This document shows positions 11,791 to 23,706 of a stretch of 64,000 nt of DNA, in pieces; positions within the stretch are counted from its first letter, which is position 1; every line of letters begins with the position of its first letter. The stretch spans positions 10,369,001 through 10,433,000 of the forward strand of contig CM034398.1 of assembly GCA_019925095.2 (NCBI GenBank), in the 5' to 3' direction. A program made the translations under genes and the position numbers. This DNA comes from Dendrolimus kikuchii (Eukaryota > Arthropoda > Insecta > Lepidoptera > Lasiocampidae). The notes below the pieces were generated by a model, which was not told where the DNA came from, ran no database searches, and worked only from the letters and a program-made list of their open reading frames with translations.

Positions 11791-14700
11791 CTGTAAAATT
11801 TAAAACACCCAAATTAATATTATTTGTAGATTAATAATATCAGCCTATAAACATCCGATTCTTGAGCTGGGCCTCCCTAGTTTTAGGGGCACAGGTGATA
11901 TTACCTGCCGCGCTTGTCTAAGACAAGTTGCCGTATTTCATGTCTTGATTTTATGTGATGTTTTCCTACACTGTTAGTAAGTAGTCATTGAAAGTGTTGA
12001 AACAATATGCTCATTACTTCACAAAACATGTCTAAGAGGTGCATGCTTCTCAGCCAGCCGTCGAAGTAATGTCAGTTATAGCCTTATAGGAACAAACAGC
12101 GGGTGCGTTACTACAACTTTAATTTGTGAATTACTTATGGCCAGTTCCTTTATTTTACTACTCATTCATTTGCCCTACCATCGGTTGAATTTTGACATTA
12201 GATGTATGGAGCTTATGTCAAATTTTAACTGATAATAAGGCATGAACGGTCGGTAAGATAAAGGAACCGGGCCTTAAACAGTAATTAATTTAAAGAATAG
12301 TCTGTATTTTGCACTATACCACAATTAACTTAGCATAAGACAAACTTAAAACCAAGAAAACGGTGTTTCTCTAACTATATATTTACTTAATTATATGTAG
12401 GGTGCTTTTTTTTGTCAACGCTAGGGAAATGCGTTTGCGCGTATCCTCAGGCCCCGGAGGATGCCACAAAGGAGTACTTGGGACTCCCGGCTACTGGTGT
12501 TGCATATAAGGTTCAACTTTGAGCTTGCAAGCACCGACCGCCAGACTACCCACTAAACCTTCCAGCGTCCCTCCGCATTATGATGAGGCGCCACGGAACC
12601 GTAACCATGGCTATAACTGCCGTGACACCTCGGTGCAAGCCGACGACGAGGGGTGTCCCTGAGACAAGAACACCCCACAGCATTGGGTGTGGCTCGTCCG
12701 CAGGGTTCCCCGACCCCTTAGTCCCACTATGTTATCGAAATGTAGGGTGCCTACTAATGTATCATTTATATGTTACTAGCATGCCCGGCAGACGTTGTTC
12801 TGCCCTGAAGAAATAAAATTTAGAACCCGATTGCAGCGCCACCTACCGGGTCCAAATATAACCTATCCTATCTTTTAAGTCGGATCAAACTGCACACGGT
12901 TTGTAAATTTTATTAAAATCGGTCAAGTAGTTTAGGAGTCCATCGCGGACAAACAACGTGACACGTAATTTATATATATTAAGATATATTAATGGAATAA
13001 CCACAATCAAACGAAATTGCCCTGGAAACTGCACTGTCACATCTACTACTTGATCGATAGTAAAGATGGTGGATATAGCCCGACCAATGACAAAACGACA
13101 CATTAAAATATGAAATGTTCGCACTGTACTGTATTCTATAATTCCGTAGTATTAAAAAACGAGCCGACTTTGGCTACGTTTCACATGAGACTCACAACGA
13201 CCACGCTCACGACCGCGATTTTTCCCGTTCCACTTGATAGCGGGCGTTACAAACGTGTGAGGGCTGCGTGAGCGAAAATCATGACGTTATCAGTGAAGTT
13301 TTCGCGGCGACCATAAGGACCGTAGTCGCTATGTGGAACTGCTGAAGAAGCATTTTGGACGTTATGAGCTACAAGAAGAACGCGCCCTTTGAGAATCACA
13401 TCTTTTTTAGCATACAGTGTTTCTAATTTATAATTTAGTTAAATGAAACAAAATAGATAAAAATTATAAAAGTTAATGATGATGTTCAAATTCAAATGAA
13501 ATAAGTATGATTTACATTCATACATAACACTAATTATTATTTAAAACTTTACTAGTGTATCCCTTTCTTAGTTTTGCAAATCAATATTTTTACAAAATTA
13601 AAATGACCCTTTTTTATAGTTTCTTTACAACTTGTCTCGCCGTTCTCTGAACACAGTCAGTATATAGAATGATAACGCTGAATAACGGAAATGACGACGT
13701 TGCAAAGTACACGAAACCCGGAAAAAACTATTTGCAGATCATATATATAAGTGTTCGGTTCCGCGTAGAAATTGAACCTACAGATACATTCTTGTGATGT
13801 GAGGCAGCAACTCTAATTATTACAGCAACCGTAACGTACCTACCTATGTGCTCTAAAGTTGCTTGATAAGGAATTTTAATTTCATGAATAACAATCAATG
13901 TAATAGAGCTTTAAAAACACTTTCAAAGAAAAATAAATTTCAACAAAATCGATTGACTAACTTTTGAGATATACCGTATTTTTGTTCAACGGCTTTTCTA
14001 GTGTTCCGTATTGAAATGACAAGTAAAGATGTCACCTCTATGGAATTTTTCATTGTATGTGCACTGATATGCATTAGGTCCATTCTAATGATATACATTC
14101 AACGGTAAGCAGTTTGTAGACAACACTTGTTAGCCTCATGACATGACTGGGTAACCTGTATAATACAAAGCACGACCACGCACGCTTACTAAATGTCAAC
14201 ACACTGTACGTCACAAAACTAGTAGGTACAATATTTTGTCGAATGAAAATCAGTCTGTGCAAACAATCCTATTGTTGGATTTGTTACAGGTAGTAGTAAC
14301 AATTTATTATTACGATAAATTGGATATTAGAACTGATGTTTTACTTTTATAAGGATTTATGACATATTGGGTTCCGGGGTTTGCGCCTGCGGTCCACTCC
14401 CGCCTATTTTCCAGTAACAAAAGATAAATTTAATATAACAATATGTTAATAAATTTCAATATGTTTGCGTAGTTGGAATAGAGATGATGTGAAGTAATTT
14501 TCAAAACTAGCAGAATGTGCAAAGTAAGTATGTATAGGTGTAAAGTCATCGGCTTCCTCACCCCTAGTTTCTGTACCAGGATGCCCAAGCACCCCTTGCC
14601 CTCCTGGGTAAAGATGGCCCTGATCTAAATGTTAATTTCTTATTCACGGTGCTCCCATTTTGACAGATAAGTATGTGACAGGCCTATTTTGATAGTGAAG

Positions 14701-17700
14701 CAGAACTTGCAGCTTACCAGTTGACTGGCTTGATAAAAATAACTGATAGTAAAATATAGGTATATATGTACCTACTAATGATATAATAGGTTACTCACAT
14801 CAGGTGTTAATAGGCCGACTAAAAATGGCGCGATGATGCCTGTTATTGCTCCTAATCCATTTACGATCGCCATTATTGTGCCTGCGTAGTTACTACTTAA
14901 GTCTAGGGCATTCACTTTCATTCCTGGGTAAAATGCGCCCATCAAGCCCATGGACGCGGTGAATAGGATCACCACGGTGTAGGTGTCGCAGCCTGAGTAT
15001 GACGCAAGGATCATGCATATGCCAGGGCCCACGGAAGCTGTAAAGAAAACTTATTAACTGTAATTATATTTATGGCTAAATACCTGTGTAGATACTTAAA
15101 TAATAACAATCATAATAACTATACTATTTCCATTTCTTTATTTTCTCGATGAGAGTTCTATAGTTCAATAGCTCCATCCCTATCAGTTTCTCCGACACTG
15201 TTATGACCTTCTACGTGCGTAAGCGTCATATTTTTATTAAATAATGTATACATAATGTAAAAAAGGTGCTCGTTCAAGTTTCCACAGGAGCTGTCATCGA
15301 GAAAATAAAGAAATGGAAATAGTATAATAATTAATTATTTTGTTAACTTCGTAGTGATTTAGTTGTTTTTAGTCATTTCATAACTGCTTGTATAAATATA
15401 TTGGTCTAACAGTTAGGTTATCTCTTTTCTTAAGAAAGTTATGAGCCATAATTATTTATGTTCCCATTCTTTACTCTTAATCTAAAAAATTTGAAATGAC
15501 TACACCGAAAGATAACAAAGGCGAAAGAATGAGGTCGACTTAAGGTTCAGGTGAGAGCGGATAGCGGGATAGAAAACGAACTTATATATTTTTACTGTAT
15601 TTAAAGACAGCGAACTCGCCCTTATAAATATCATTCATTGTACTTATAACCCGCGCCAAATACTTGGTTTTCTACGAAAAAACATTTATTGCAGTCATTT
15701 GTTACTAAGAGCGGTCATAAAGCATGGTGGCAATGCTGGTATTGACTATATTTTTTTGGAAACTACGGTACGTGCAAATGAGCTCTCCACGTTTTCATAT
15801 AGACTTATGGAATTTTATGAAAACAACGCGTAGGAGGATGTATCAAAATACAAGTGCTTTTATTTCTATAGGGATATGGAACATGTGTGTAAGAGAAAGA
15901 GAGATAAGAGAGTATCCTAACTGGCAGCCGTGTCTAAGCAACACATTACGCTTTGAGAACACTGCTTCTTCCGCTTGCAAATAGGCTGCACACGTACATA
16001 CATATGTATATCTTCTCATGTACAACGACACCACAACTCATGTGTGCAAGGAATACTGGAATTTCGAGTAGTATGACTTAAGCTCACGTTTAGCATGTGT
16101 GCTAGTTGTCACTGACGAAGAGCCGTGTCGGCCCATATAGCTCAATACTGAATATTCAAACAGCAATCCACATGTCACTCACCAATAGTAGTGAAAGTCT
16201 TCCTAGCATTAGTGACGGTTAGCCAGTTTCTCTTGACGATCTTGTCGCATAACCAGCCGAAGGTCATCGAGCTTATCCACATGACAGCATACGGTAAGGC
16301 AGCCAATGTACCAGTTCGGTGGATGTCAAACTTTAGAACACCGGTCATGTATTTTGGGAGATCTGTCACCATTGTGAAGTAACCGTAGTCGTGCCCAATC
16401 TATGGAAAATACACTATAAATTAGAATGAAGCAAGTATCTACTCTATACTTACTGTGGAAATTGGCCACATTGTGGGTTTAACAAAGGTAGTTGAAATAA
16501 TTTTGACATAAGTACTTACGACGATATTATTGGGAAAATGACTAGAGAAGAACTAAAGAAACTATTGTGATATTTAAAGATATGTTTAACTCTGTGCTTT
16601 AATTTCTAACAAAGCTATCAAATTATAGGTAGCCTTTGTAATGGATATGCTTGAGTGAAAAAATTAGTCATCATTGATTTTACAAGGTTAATAAACACTC
16701 AAATTATACTATCGCCCTAGCATAGTGCTTAATAGAAACGGTACTTGCTCAGTGAAGAACCTAACTTTAAAAAGCTCCTAAAAACCTTATACCAGTAGAT
16801 AGCAACACACGTCCTTTATTTTCTGCTTTTTTAAGTTTTATTATTTAAAACAGTCCTTTATTTAGACCAAATCGGTCAAAAATGTTGCTGACTTAGTCTA
16901 AGAAGTTTCCAGAAGAGTCTTCTTTTTTAACTTTTAAATTATACCTATATGGGGTAAAATAAAAAAAGTTCGTGCTAGCTAGAGCTGGATAGAAACTTTT
17001 AAAAGTTGGTTTCAATGAGATACGTTGAGTAGAACGTAATAAATGTTCATCACCTCCACTAAAGCATTCAATGCGCATAGAGTAACATAAACTCGTTGTT
17101 TTTATTTCACTGGTTAACTCATTCAAAAATATGCCCATGAGCTTTACATACCTGTGCGCATACAAGAGCCCATAGCGGAACTGACATGAATATTGCTTTC
17201 CAAGGTATGGCCGACGGCTGGCTGGTTTGGTGTCTGCCCAACGCCTCCTCAAGATATTTCTTCTCTTTATCTGATATGAATGGATGTGATTCGGGATCGT
17301 TGTAACATAGTAGTGCCTACGAAAAATATTACGTAATATTAAATTAAATTACGTAACATAAAAATAAACAATACACGCATTATGTATAAATGGTAAATAT
17401 GACTTAATACCTATGGGAGACGGATAGTCATAAAGTTTTATTATGAAAAAGAAATCTTTTTATGTATAATTTTTTTAATTCATTGATTTTGTTATATATA
17501 GGTATATATTAAAATATGCTCGCGACTTTGTCCACGGTTGACTTGAAATTCCAGCGGGGTTCCCTGGGCACAAATTACTATGGCATTTAAAAAAGATTGT
17601 TAGCTGTCGTTTTTGTGAAAACTGTGTTGGAAAAAGAAAATTTTATGCACCCGAAGAACTTCAAGACGCTTCCGGGAAAAATTCCGCGAGACTCCAGTGA

Positions 17701-20700
17701 TAAAAATATCACACTTTTTATTACATAAAATTTGATCAGAAAAAAAAACACTTTGAATTTTTTTTAAGTTGTCCATTTTAAATTATTCCCAGAAAATTTA
17801 CCGCGGAATTCCCGGTATAAAAAGTAGTGCAGATTTTAAGTTTAAGAATTTGCTGTCAAGTAGCGAAAACCGCATTGATATCGGCCCAGTAGTTTTTACG
17901 TGAATCCTAAACAAACAGATAAGAAATCTAAAAAAATATATAAAGGACAGTATAAGATTTATTTACATTTAAGTATAAAAGTAAAGTGTAAGAAAACATA
18001 TATTGTATATTAAAAAAAATGTAGGCTGTTATTAAAGATTGAGAACCTACCCACAAAATAAACCACAGTATCCCTACAACACCAAACAGGTAGAAGACTG
18101 ATTGCCAATCTCCTGTTTCCTTCATGACTAGTCCTGAAAGGTATGTGCCAGCGATATTGCCAATTTGCGCTCCTCCGAACACTAGTGAGCCCATTCGGCC
18201 TCTCTCTGATATTGGCGCCCAACGTGCTAACATTGCATTCAACGCTGGAAAAGTCGTTCCCTGTAATAAAGGAAAAATAGTTAGGCTGCCTGTCTATTGA
18301 AGTGGAGCGAGGCTTTGGACCGGAGAAACGGAGAAATATTAACCAATAGGATTGGCGGCTGTCTGTATTGATTAATATTTCTCCGTTTCTCCGCTCTACA
18401 GCCCCACTCCGCTTCAATGGACAGGCAGCTTTAAGCACTTTGTAATACGAATTATTATATTAACATGCTATGATTTTACCTGCTTTAATTTATATTTGTT
18501 GTGTAGTTTTAACTCAAAAATATTAGTATGTAATAATGGTCCAATTGTAAGACCATTATTAAAATTAAATTACGAGATATAAATATTATTAACATTCACA
18601 TAGTTATAAGTAGGTCAATATTGGATATATTATTTATATATATGAAGGTATATTCATTTTTCTACAATTTTATAAGATTTGCATATATGCAAATTTATAA
18701 AAAATATATTAAATATTTATACCCACGCGGTAGGTACAATCTGTTCGGTCATGTAACAATAGTCAGCGAGTATTGTAATTGGCAATTGGCTAAAAACTTT
18801 ATGATTTTCAAAATTGGATCGAATAAAACTTCTGTATCCACAACGTATTATATAGAAGTACCCTTCACGCACGAATCCGACTCGCACAGGGTCATTTGTT
18901 TTTTCTCTAATAGGATAAAGGAAACCTTCAGTTTTAACATTAGTTAACAGTTTGACGACAAATTAAAACATTACTTATTACATTACGTTTACACTCACCT
19001 CGCCGAGTCCTTCCAAAACCCTAAGAACGATAAGTCCAGTAGCTCCACCCATATTAACCGTCCACGGCGTAAATAAGGTAAAGACAGCTGTACTTAAAAC
19101 TCCGAATCCTAGAGAATATTTCCCGCCGAATCTTTCAGCGAGCATGCCTCCAGGAAGGTGTGTGACTATGTAACCATAATAGAATGCGCTTAGGATTATG
19201 CCTTGCGTTTCTTCATCCCAGTCGAAGCCCTGTACTTCCTGCAGGGAATGTCAATAACCGTATTACTTATTGATAATCGTTTTACAAAGATCATGCATTA
19301 TTCGAAAATTAGTTTCTTAATGTAACATAGTAAGTTAAATAAAGAAACACATTTTGTAGAGTAATTATTTAAATTACTCAACGTAACAAAAATTTGTACT
19401 TATGGACAAAAAAATATTTGTGTCAGGTAATTATTGCCGAAAAGACTTTAATCGTCTTTTACGTACAAGATTGGTAGAAATAAGAATAAGAAAAGAAACT
19501 GCATTTTATTGTTTAAAGTTTATCAGATTTCTCAATTCCTGTTAGTTACATCGTAAATACTAGCATATCAGGAGTACTAGAAATATTCTTCAATTCTTGC
19601 AAATTTTACTAATATTACCCCCATTAGTAAAATATACGATGTTTGACTGTTTCAATCGCACCAATGTCGGTGTAACCAGTCTCCGGTTTACAAGTGGTCT
19701 ATTCAGATGTTCTGTTTATCCTGTGCTGAGATTCAAATTGTAAACGTTTCACGTCTTGATTGAACCGTTCACAAAGGCTCACAGTTCCGCTGGCTCGGTC
19801 ACGTAGAAAGGATGGAGGAGGATCGGGGAGCGAAGAAAGCATACTCGAGGCGACCAGTCGGTCGACGACCGGTTGGCCGTAAGTTAGCTAAGTATCGCTA
19901 GAAAGATAGAGTGGAGCTGACCTAATCGAATTTTAAACCCACAACTGGCGGCAAGATACTTTGTAGGACAGAGGAAAGTGGCGTGCTCTCGTTTGGGAGG
20001 CCAAGACTCACTTTGAATCGCGGAGGAGTTAGGTCATGTCATGATTTCACATAACATTCATTTTAAAACCAAAGCCCCGCTTTGTAGATGCTGTATTGTA
20101 TGTTTACCTGAATCAAGAAACCATTAAACTATCAGAAGATCTGTATGTGCAGTGAATTTTTAGGAGTTGACGTACATGACTCCACTGAAGGTGATATTTG
20201 GCATACAATACTATTTATTGATATACATATAATGTGTTACAAAGGACGGCTTTATTGCCACTTTTTCATGGCAACTAGCATATTTGACAATTTCCATAAG
20301 TAAATTGAAAGTTAAATACAGTCCAATATTTCACAAACAACCAACAACACGTGCATGTAATCATGGTAACTATTAGGGGTTACACCTAGACTCGTAGACA
20401 CATTTTATCTAAACCTGACGGCTTGGCGATTGATCATAACATTATAACCCCATCTTACAAATTAAATGTGCTTTGGTAAGCATAACTTCTAAACGAAATT
20501 CGGTTTGAAGTGATTGAAAATTATTGTAATTATGTTCTTAATATAATCAGAATTCTAGGTAATAAATTTAAACGCCTTTGTTGTTTATAATTGCGCATAA
20601 TGTAAGTGTAATAAATAGTTCAGGTGTACAATAATGTCCTTCATAAAATGATTATCGTACATACAATTTCGTAAGATTAGTTTGCACTATTTTAAATACT

Positions 20701-22282
20701 ATATGAATTGTCTGCTTCATGTTGGAGTAACTAGTTTACACTTATTAGTACTGTAATTTCTACTACTTAACATTTATACAAAAAGGGCACAAGGCTTGAA
20801 AGATATAATTATATAAATAAAACCTTCACCTCACTTAAAAATATTAGTAATATTTACAAACAACATCTAACAACTACAATTGACAAAATTAAATTTAGTT
20901 ATTTTGTTTATATTATACTGTGGTTATAACATTTTATAATATGCAGTTTAGAATCATAAATCACATCTAAAATTTCAATATAAAAAACAAACTAAATTAA
21001 TATCCTAAACATATAAAGTAGCTAACATAATGAAACTTGTGAAGAAATATAATGAACTGTATCAAATAAAATCAGTTGCACGAATACACATAAAACTAGA
21101 TATTATCAAGGATGCATTGCTAAAGTCTTTAATGTTTATTGAAATCACGTATCGATACTAAAACAATAAAATTAGGCCAATTATATTTTATGTATGTATA
21201 TGTTTGGTCGTCGAAATGAGGTCTTAGCAGATGACTAGCGATGGTGTAATATATTCTGCAATTCCATTTAATATACCTACATACCTAGCGCTGTTTCAGC
21301 CGTAAGATTGTCATTTGTTATCAGTGAAATTAGAGCGATCGCTTGAGTGAGATTGATGATTTGTATCCTTGCAAATACAGAAAAATATTAGATACTTATT
21401 TGTACGCCTGGGCACCTTGTCGTAAGAGGTGATAATGATAAATAACCTACAGCCAGGTGGTATGGCATTTGACCGGATATAATCCGGACGGCTACCAACC
21501 CCGGCCTAGAACATGCCGCCGTAATAACCTTGAGTTCTATTCCGAATTCAATGACTAGGTTTTAGATGCCCTTCGAGACCGGCAGCACATTGATGAGCAT
21601 CTTTCATATTGCAAATATCTATATGCGACGGTGACGACTTCCTATCGACTTTAGCAATAAAAAAGAGAGACAAATTGGAAGAGTAAGTTTATAAAGAATT
21701 TATAGTCGGGAATGCAAAATTTTATTTTTATAATTTGGTAAACAAACACACACATTGAGGTTGCGAGAAATGTATCATCATCATTTAAATATACAAACTC
21801 CATTGTTACTACTAATTTTTTAACTCAATCTTTCGTCTTACTTTTCATCTCATCCACTAATTTAATTTTTTTATTGTATTCTACCTATAACGCTTAAAAC
21901 TTAAAGCGTTATAGGTATAACGCTTAAAACTATAAGCAGAATACTGAATCTAAATCATAGTTAAAGTGCCGAGACGGCTGGCTCCTCACCTTATTAGATC
22001 GCTATATTATCTATTATTATATAGCGATATTGTTATATATTATCTCAATTATAATTCGTAAATAAAGAGCAGTAAAATTAAAAATAATAAATCTTACTTT
22101 TGAATCGGCAACAACTTCTTCTACATCGCCTGGGCATGTGCCGTCGTCAAGGGCTGCTGCTGTGGTCCGCCTATGAACCATCTGTGTTATTGCGATGTTC
22201 AGGCACACTCGCATCGTGTAAGCATTGGCAACAGCGAGAAATCCCATAATTGCCATCACCCATCGTTGTGGTATCACGAACA
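11608..22282 (-). CDS. SLC17-like major facilitator (inorganic phosphate cotransporter/sialin type), N-terminal exon missing
   Basis: Seven minus-strand exons (22282-22098, 19238-18999, 18260-18051, 17316-17152, 16399-16183, 15037-14799, 11790-11608) join with matching phases and GT-AG borders. They give about 479 residues; insect SLC17 proteins are usually 470-510. Family marks in order are a first membrane segment after VIPQRWVMAIMG, the MFS motif THLPGGMLAERFGGK, the hallmark LRVLEGLGEGTTFPALNAML followed by ARWAPISERGRMGS, and DYGYFTMVTDLPKYM opening the second six-helix half. The last membrane helix is followed by a polar tail ending NAENKV. The family moves anions (phosphate, sialate, glutamate, urate) across plasma, lysosomal or vesicle membranes; the substrate cannot be read from sequence. 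The first exon must end one base into a codon and was not securely found. Introns carry a MITE, a palindromic element, LINE and SINE fragments. Confidence 0.92.
11831..12057 (-). repeat. tRNA-derived SINE family S1, copy in SLC17 intron
   Basis: Diverged but collinear with 23707-24007: GAGCTGGGCCTCCCTAGTTT near the left, then GATGTTTTCCTACACTG, then GAGGTGCATGCTTCTCAGCC. The tRNA-like head is degraded. Confidence 0.6.
12406..12739 (-). mobile_element. 5'-truncated LINE 3' end (R1-clade-like), minus orientation
   Basis: A 334-bp GC-rich insert between 11-bp direct repeats ATGTAGGGTGC (12395-12405 and 12740-12750). A T run directly after the left repeat is its poly(A) tail read from the other strand. 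On the minus strand it carries GGTTTAGTGGGTA, a motif shared with the LINE ends near 35.3 and 37.5 kb. No ORF remains. It inserted in the last SLC17 intron. Confidence 0.75.
12776..12984 (-). mobile_element. Non-autonomous Helitron-like element
   Basis: On the minus strand it starts TC and ends CTAG, and it sits between A and T as Helitrons do. Just inside the 3' end is a hairpin with perfect 6-bp stems (GGCAGA at 12787-12792, TCTGCC at 12799-12804), 7 bases before CTAG. It is 209 bp long with no coding capacity. Confidence 0.65.
12985..14798. other. SLC17 last intron, left-hand remainder
   Basis: The stretch 13140-13400 is GC-richer (repeated CACG/GCG-type words) and may be an old element. 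I could not relate it to another copy here. The rest is AT-rich and featureless. Confidence 0.4.
14799..15037 (-). CDS. SLC17-like transporter exon
   Basis: 239 bp, completing the split codon and ending in phase 0 at a GTGAGT donor. It encodes helices 9-11 with YPGMKVNALDLSSNYAGTIM and GLGAITGIIAPFLVGLLTPD, conserved in the family. Confidence 0.92.
15122..15324. mobile_element. MITE: deletion derivative of the DD82E element
   Basis: 203 bp bounded by the same TACTATTTCC-type terminal repeats as 4193-6151 and flanked by TA on both sides (15120-15121 and 15325-15326). Read on the minus strand it matches about 160 bases from the left end of the large element (for example CTCCTGTGGAAACTTGAACG and ATTATGTATACATTATTTAA). 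It then jumps to the right terminal repeat. No transposase sequence remains. It lies in the SLC17 intron between exons at 15037 and 16183. Confidence 0.9.
16183..16399 (-). CDS. SLC17-like transporter exon
   Basis: 217 bp, entering in phase 0 and leaving one base of a codon. It encodes IGHDYGYFTMVTDLPKYM, FDIHRTGTLAALPYAVMW and GWLCDKIVKRNWLTV. The DLPKYM block is typical of SLC17. Confidence 0.92.
17152..17316 (-). CDS. SLC17-like transporter exon (central cytoplasmic loop)
   Basis: 165 bp, phase 0. It encodes the hydrophilic loop between the two six-helix halves (SHPFISDKEKKYLEEALG) and then IPWKAIFMSVPLWALVCAQ, the start of helix 7. Confidence 0.9.
17520..17905. repeat. Repeat family D, copy 1
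   Basis: Contains GACTTGAAATTCCAGCGGGG, then CCGCATTGATATCGGCCCAG and TAGTTTTTACGTGAA. It is similar, in opposite orientation, to 56525-56910, and its right end matches 45375-45430. It lies in the SLC17 intron between exons at 17316 and 18051. Confidence 0.65.
18051..18260 (-). CDS. SLC17-like transporter exon
   Basis: 210 bp, phase 0. It encodes GTTFPALNAMLARWAP, ERGRMGSLVFGGAQIGNIAG and KETGDWQSVFYLFGVVG, then a membrane helix. GEGTTFPA across the junction is the SLC17 signature. Confidence 0.92.
18284..18430. mobile_element. Palindromic MITE, probable PIF/Harbinger-type target TTA
   Basis: Inverted arms of about 60 bp (starting GGCTGCCTGTC, ending GACAGGCAGC) flank a 30-base centre. The inner parts AGAAATATTAA and TTAATATTTCT pair perfectly. 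TTA is found on both sides (18281-18283 and 18431-18433). It lies 20 bp from the SLC17 exon at 18260, on the acceptor side. Confidence 0.7.
18999..19238 (-). CDS. SLC17-like transporter exon (MFS motif A)
   Basis: 240 bp, phase 0 at both ends. It begins EVQGFDWDEETQGIILSAFY and contains PGGMLAERFGGK, the loop 2-3 MFS signature. It ends RVLEGLGE before a GTGAGT donor. Confidence 0.92.
19785..20030 (+). pseudogene. LINE reverse-transcriptase C-terminal fragment
   Basis: Translates as FRWLGHVERMEEDRGAKKAY followed by SRRPVGRRPVGR. After stops and frame changes come the remains of a DWR...RALVWEAKTHF-like ending. This is the C-terminal region of a lepidopteran non-LTR reverse transcriptase, different from family X. 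It is degenerate and lies in the first visible SLC17 intron, antisense to the gene. Confidence 0.7.
20031..22016. other. SLC17 intron, mostly featureless
   Basis: AT-rich. Contains repeat A copy 4 (about 21405-21660, minus relative to copy 1, with GGTATGGCATTTGACCGG and CATGCCGCCGTAATAACCTT). It also has a 14-bp-stem hairpin at 21882-21917 followed by a second direct copy of TATAACGCTTAAAACT. Confidence 0.5.
22098..22282 (-). CDS. SLC17-like transporter exon (N-terminal membrane segment)
   Basis: The acceptor TTTTTTACAG is just upstream at 22283-22292 and the donor GTAAGA follows 22098. It encodes FVIPQRWVMAIMGFLAVANA, YTMRVCLNIAITQMV and a polar loop ending VVADSK. It starts with two bases (TG) of a split codon, so an upstream coding exon is required. 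Confidence 0.88.
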
Positions 22283-22309
22283 CTGTAAAAAAATTGTTGT
22301 TTTTTTTAC

Positions 22310-22400
22310 TTTAAAGCTGACAAACACATAGAGGGCACATATTATGAAAAGAGGTTACTGTCGCCTATAGAGGTTTGCAACACCAGGGGCGACGCCAACG
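22310..22400. repeat. Repeat family A, partial copy 5
   Basis: Matches copy 1 over GGTTACTGTCGCCTATAGAG and TTTGCAACACCAGGGGC. It sits just upstream of the first visible SLC17 exon, in its intron. Confidence 0.5.
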
Positions 22401-23706
22401 CGTTTTCAGCTTTTAGGATGGGATAGCAGGGACGGATAGGAGCGGCAGAATAAAGAATTCAGACAGGTGGAATGGAATAGAGAGGATGAGATAGGGGGAA
22501 GACGCGGGCGAAGAAAAGACACAGGCCATCAGAACTCTCACTCATCGCACTGTCACATCCCTAAACCGCAAGCTAAAATGCCGACGAGATGCTTCATCAG
22601 CATCCCGTACTTCTCATCCCACTGCACCCCAGAGCTCAAGGTAGTTCGGATCGCGCCACTTCCAAAGAGAGACATATTTTAATATCCTACATTTTTAATT
22701 AATAAGTTGTATTCCTTCCTATAAAATAAATAATGCTTTTTAAAAACAGTATATTTTTATACGTTACGTACGTACGAAACATGGCTACATTCAAGGGTAA
22801 TCTTTTTATGCCGAAATTCTGTGAGAGTGTAGTATAATACCGATAGAGCCGGTCCAGCGTGCTATAATTAATAGACTCTACCATACGTGTATGAATAAAA
22901 ACGTTCAAATTCGCATTGGTAATTACGCAGAAACTTCACTAAAATCAGTAAAAAATTAAAAGACACGTACGAGTTAAGACTGAATTGCTCTTAAAACTGT
23001 TTCAAATAATAACAAGTCAGAAAGAATCAGAATAATGATTTGTAGTGAATGCCGGTCTACTCATGTAAGATTTAGGATTTTTTTAAGTTACGTTTTCTAC
23101 TGGTCGAGTAATTTATTTTTCTTTCATAAAGGTTCTTGCTTGCTTGCTCTAAACGCTTCTTACCTGGATTCGAATCTTTGCTTCTTTTTCCTAGCTACAA
23201 GGAATAATTTCTTTATGATACAATTTTTGTTTAAATTTAATCATTCAAACTCATCAAAACTTGTTTAAAGTTATAAAACTAGAATAAAGAGAGACATATT
23301 ATAATTTCTTTTCAAGAAATTTTGTCTGCCATAATAGTGCAGAATTATTTTGCTGTTATTTCTTTTCGCAATTAACTGTGTGCATTTTATTATTACCTAC
23401 ATCCGTTAAAATTATCATAATGGCAGTTCCGTATCGGAATTGCTCTTGTTATAACAATTTATATGATATAAACGTGTTATTTCAATTATTATTTAGTTTA
23501 AACTTTCAAACTCGTCGTTGCTTACTCGTAGAAACACTTATGCCTCGCCATACACTAGTTCTTCCGCTTACAAGCTACATATGGAATCAAGAATAATATT
23601 ATTGTACTCCTCTTCTGTTATAATATCATAAATAAGAAAGTTTACGTTAGATAGGTTGTTACTCATTAAGGCAAAATTCTACTGAATAAATTTTGATTAA
23701 ACTCTA

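Noticed and set aside
12580..12816. 78-codon frame starting MMRRHGTV
   Set aside because: It lies antisense within a LINE tail and runs across its right duplication into a Helitron-like end.
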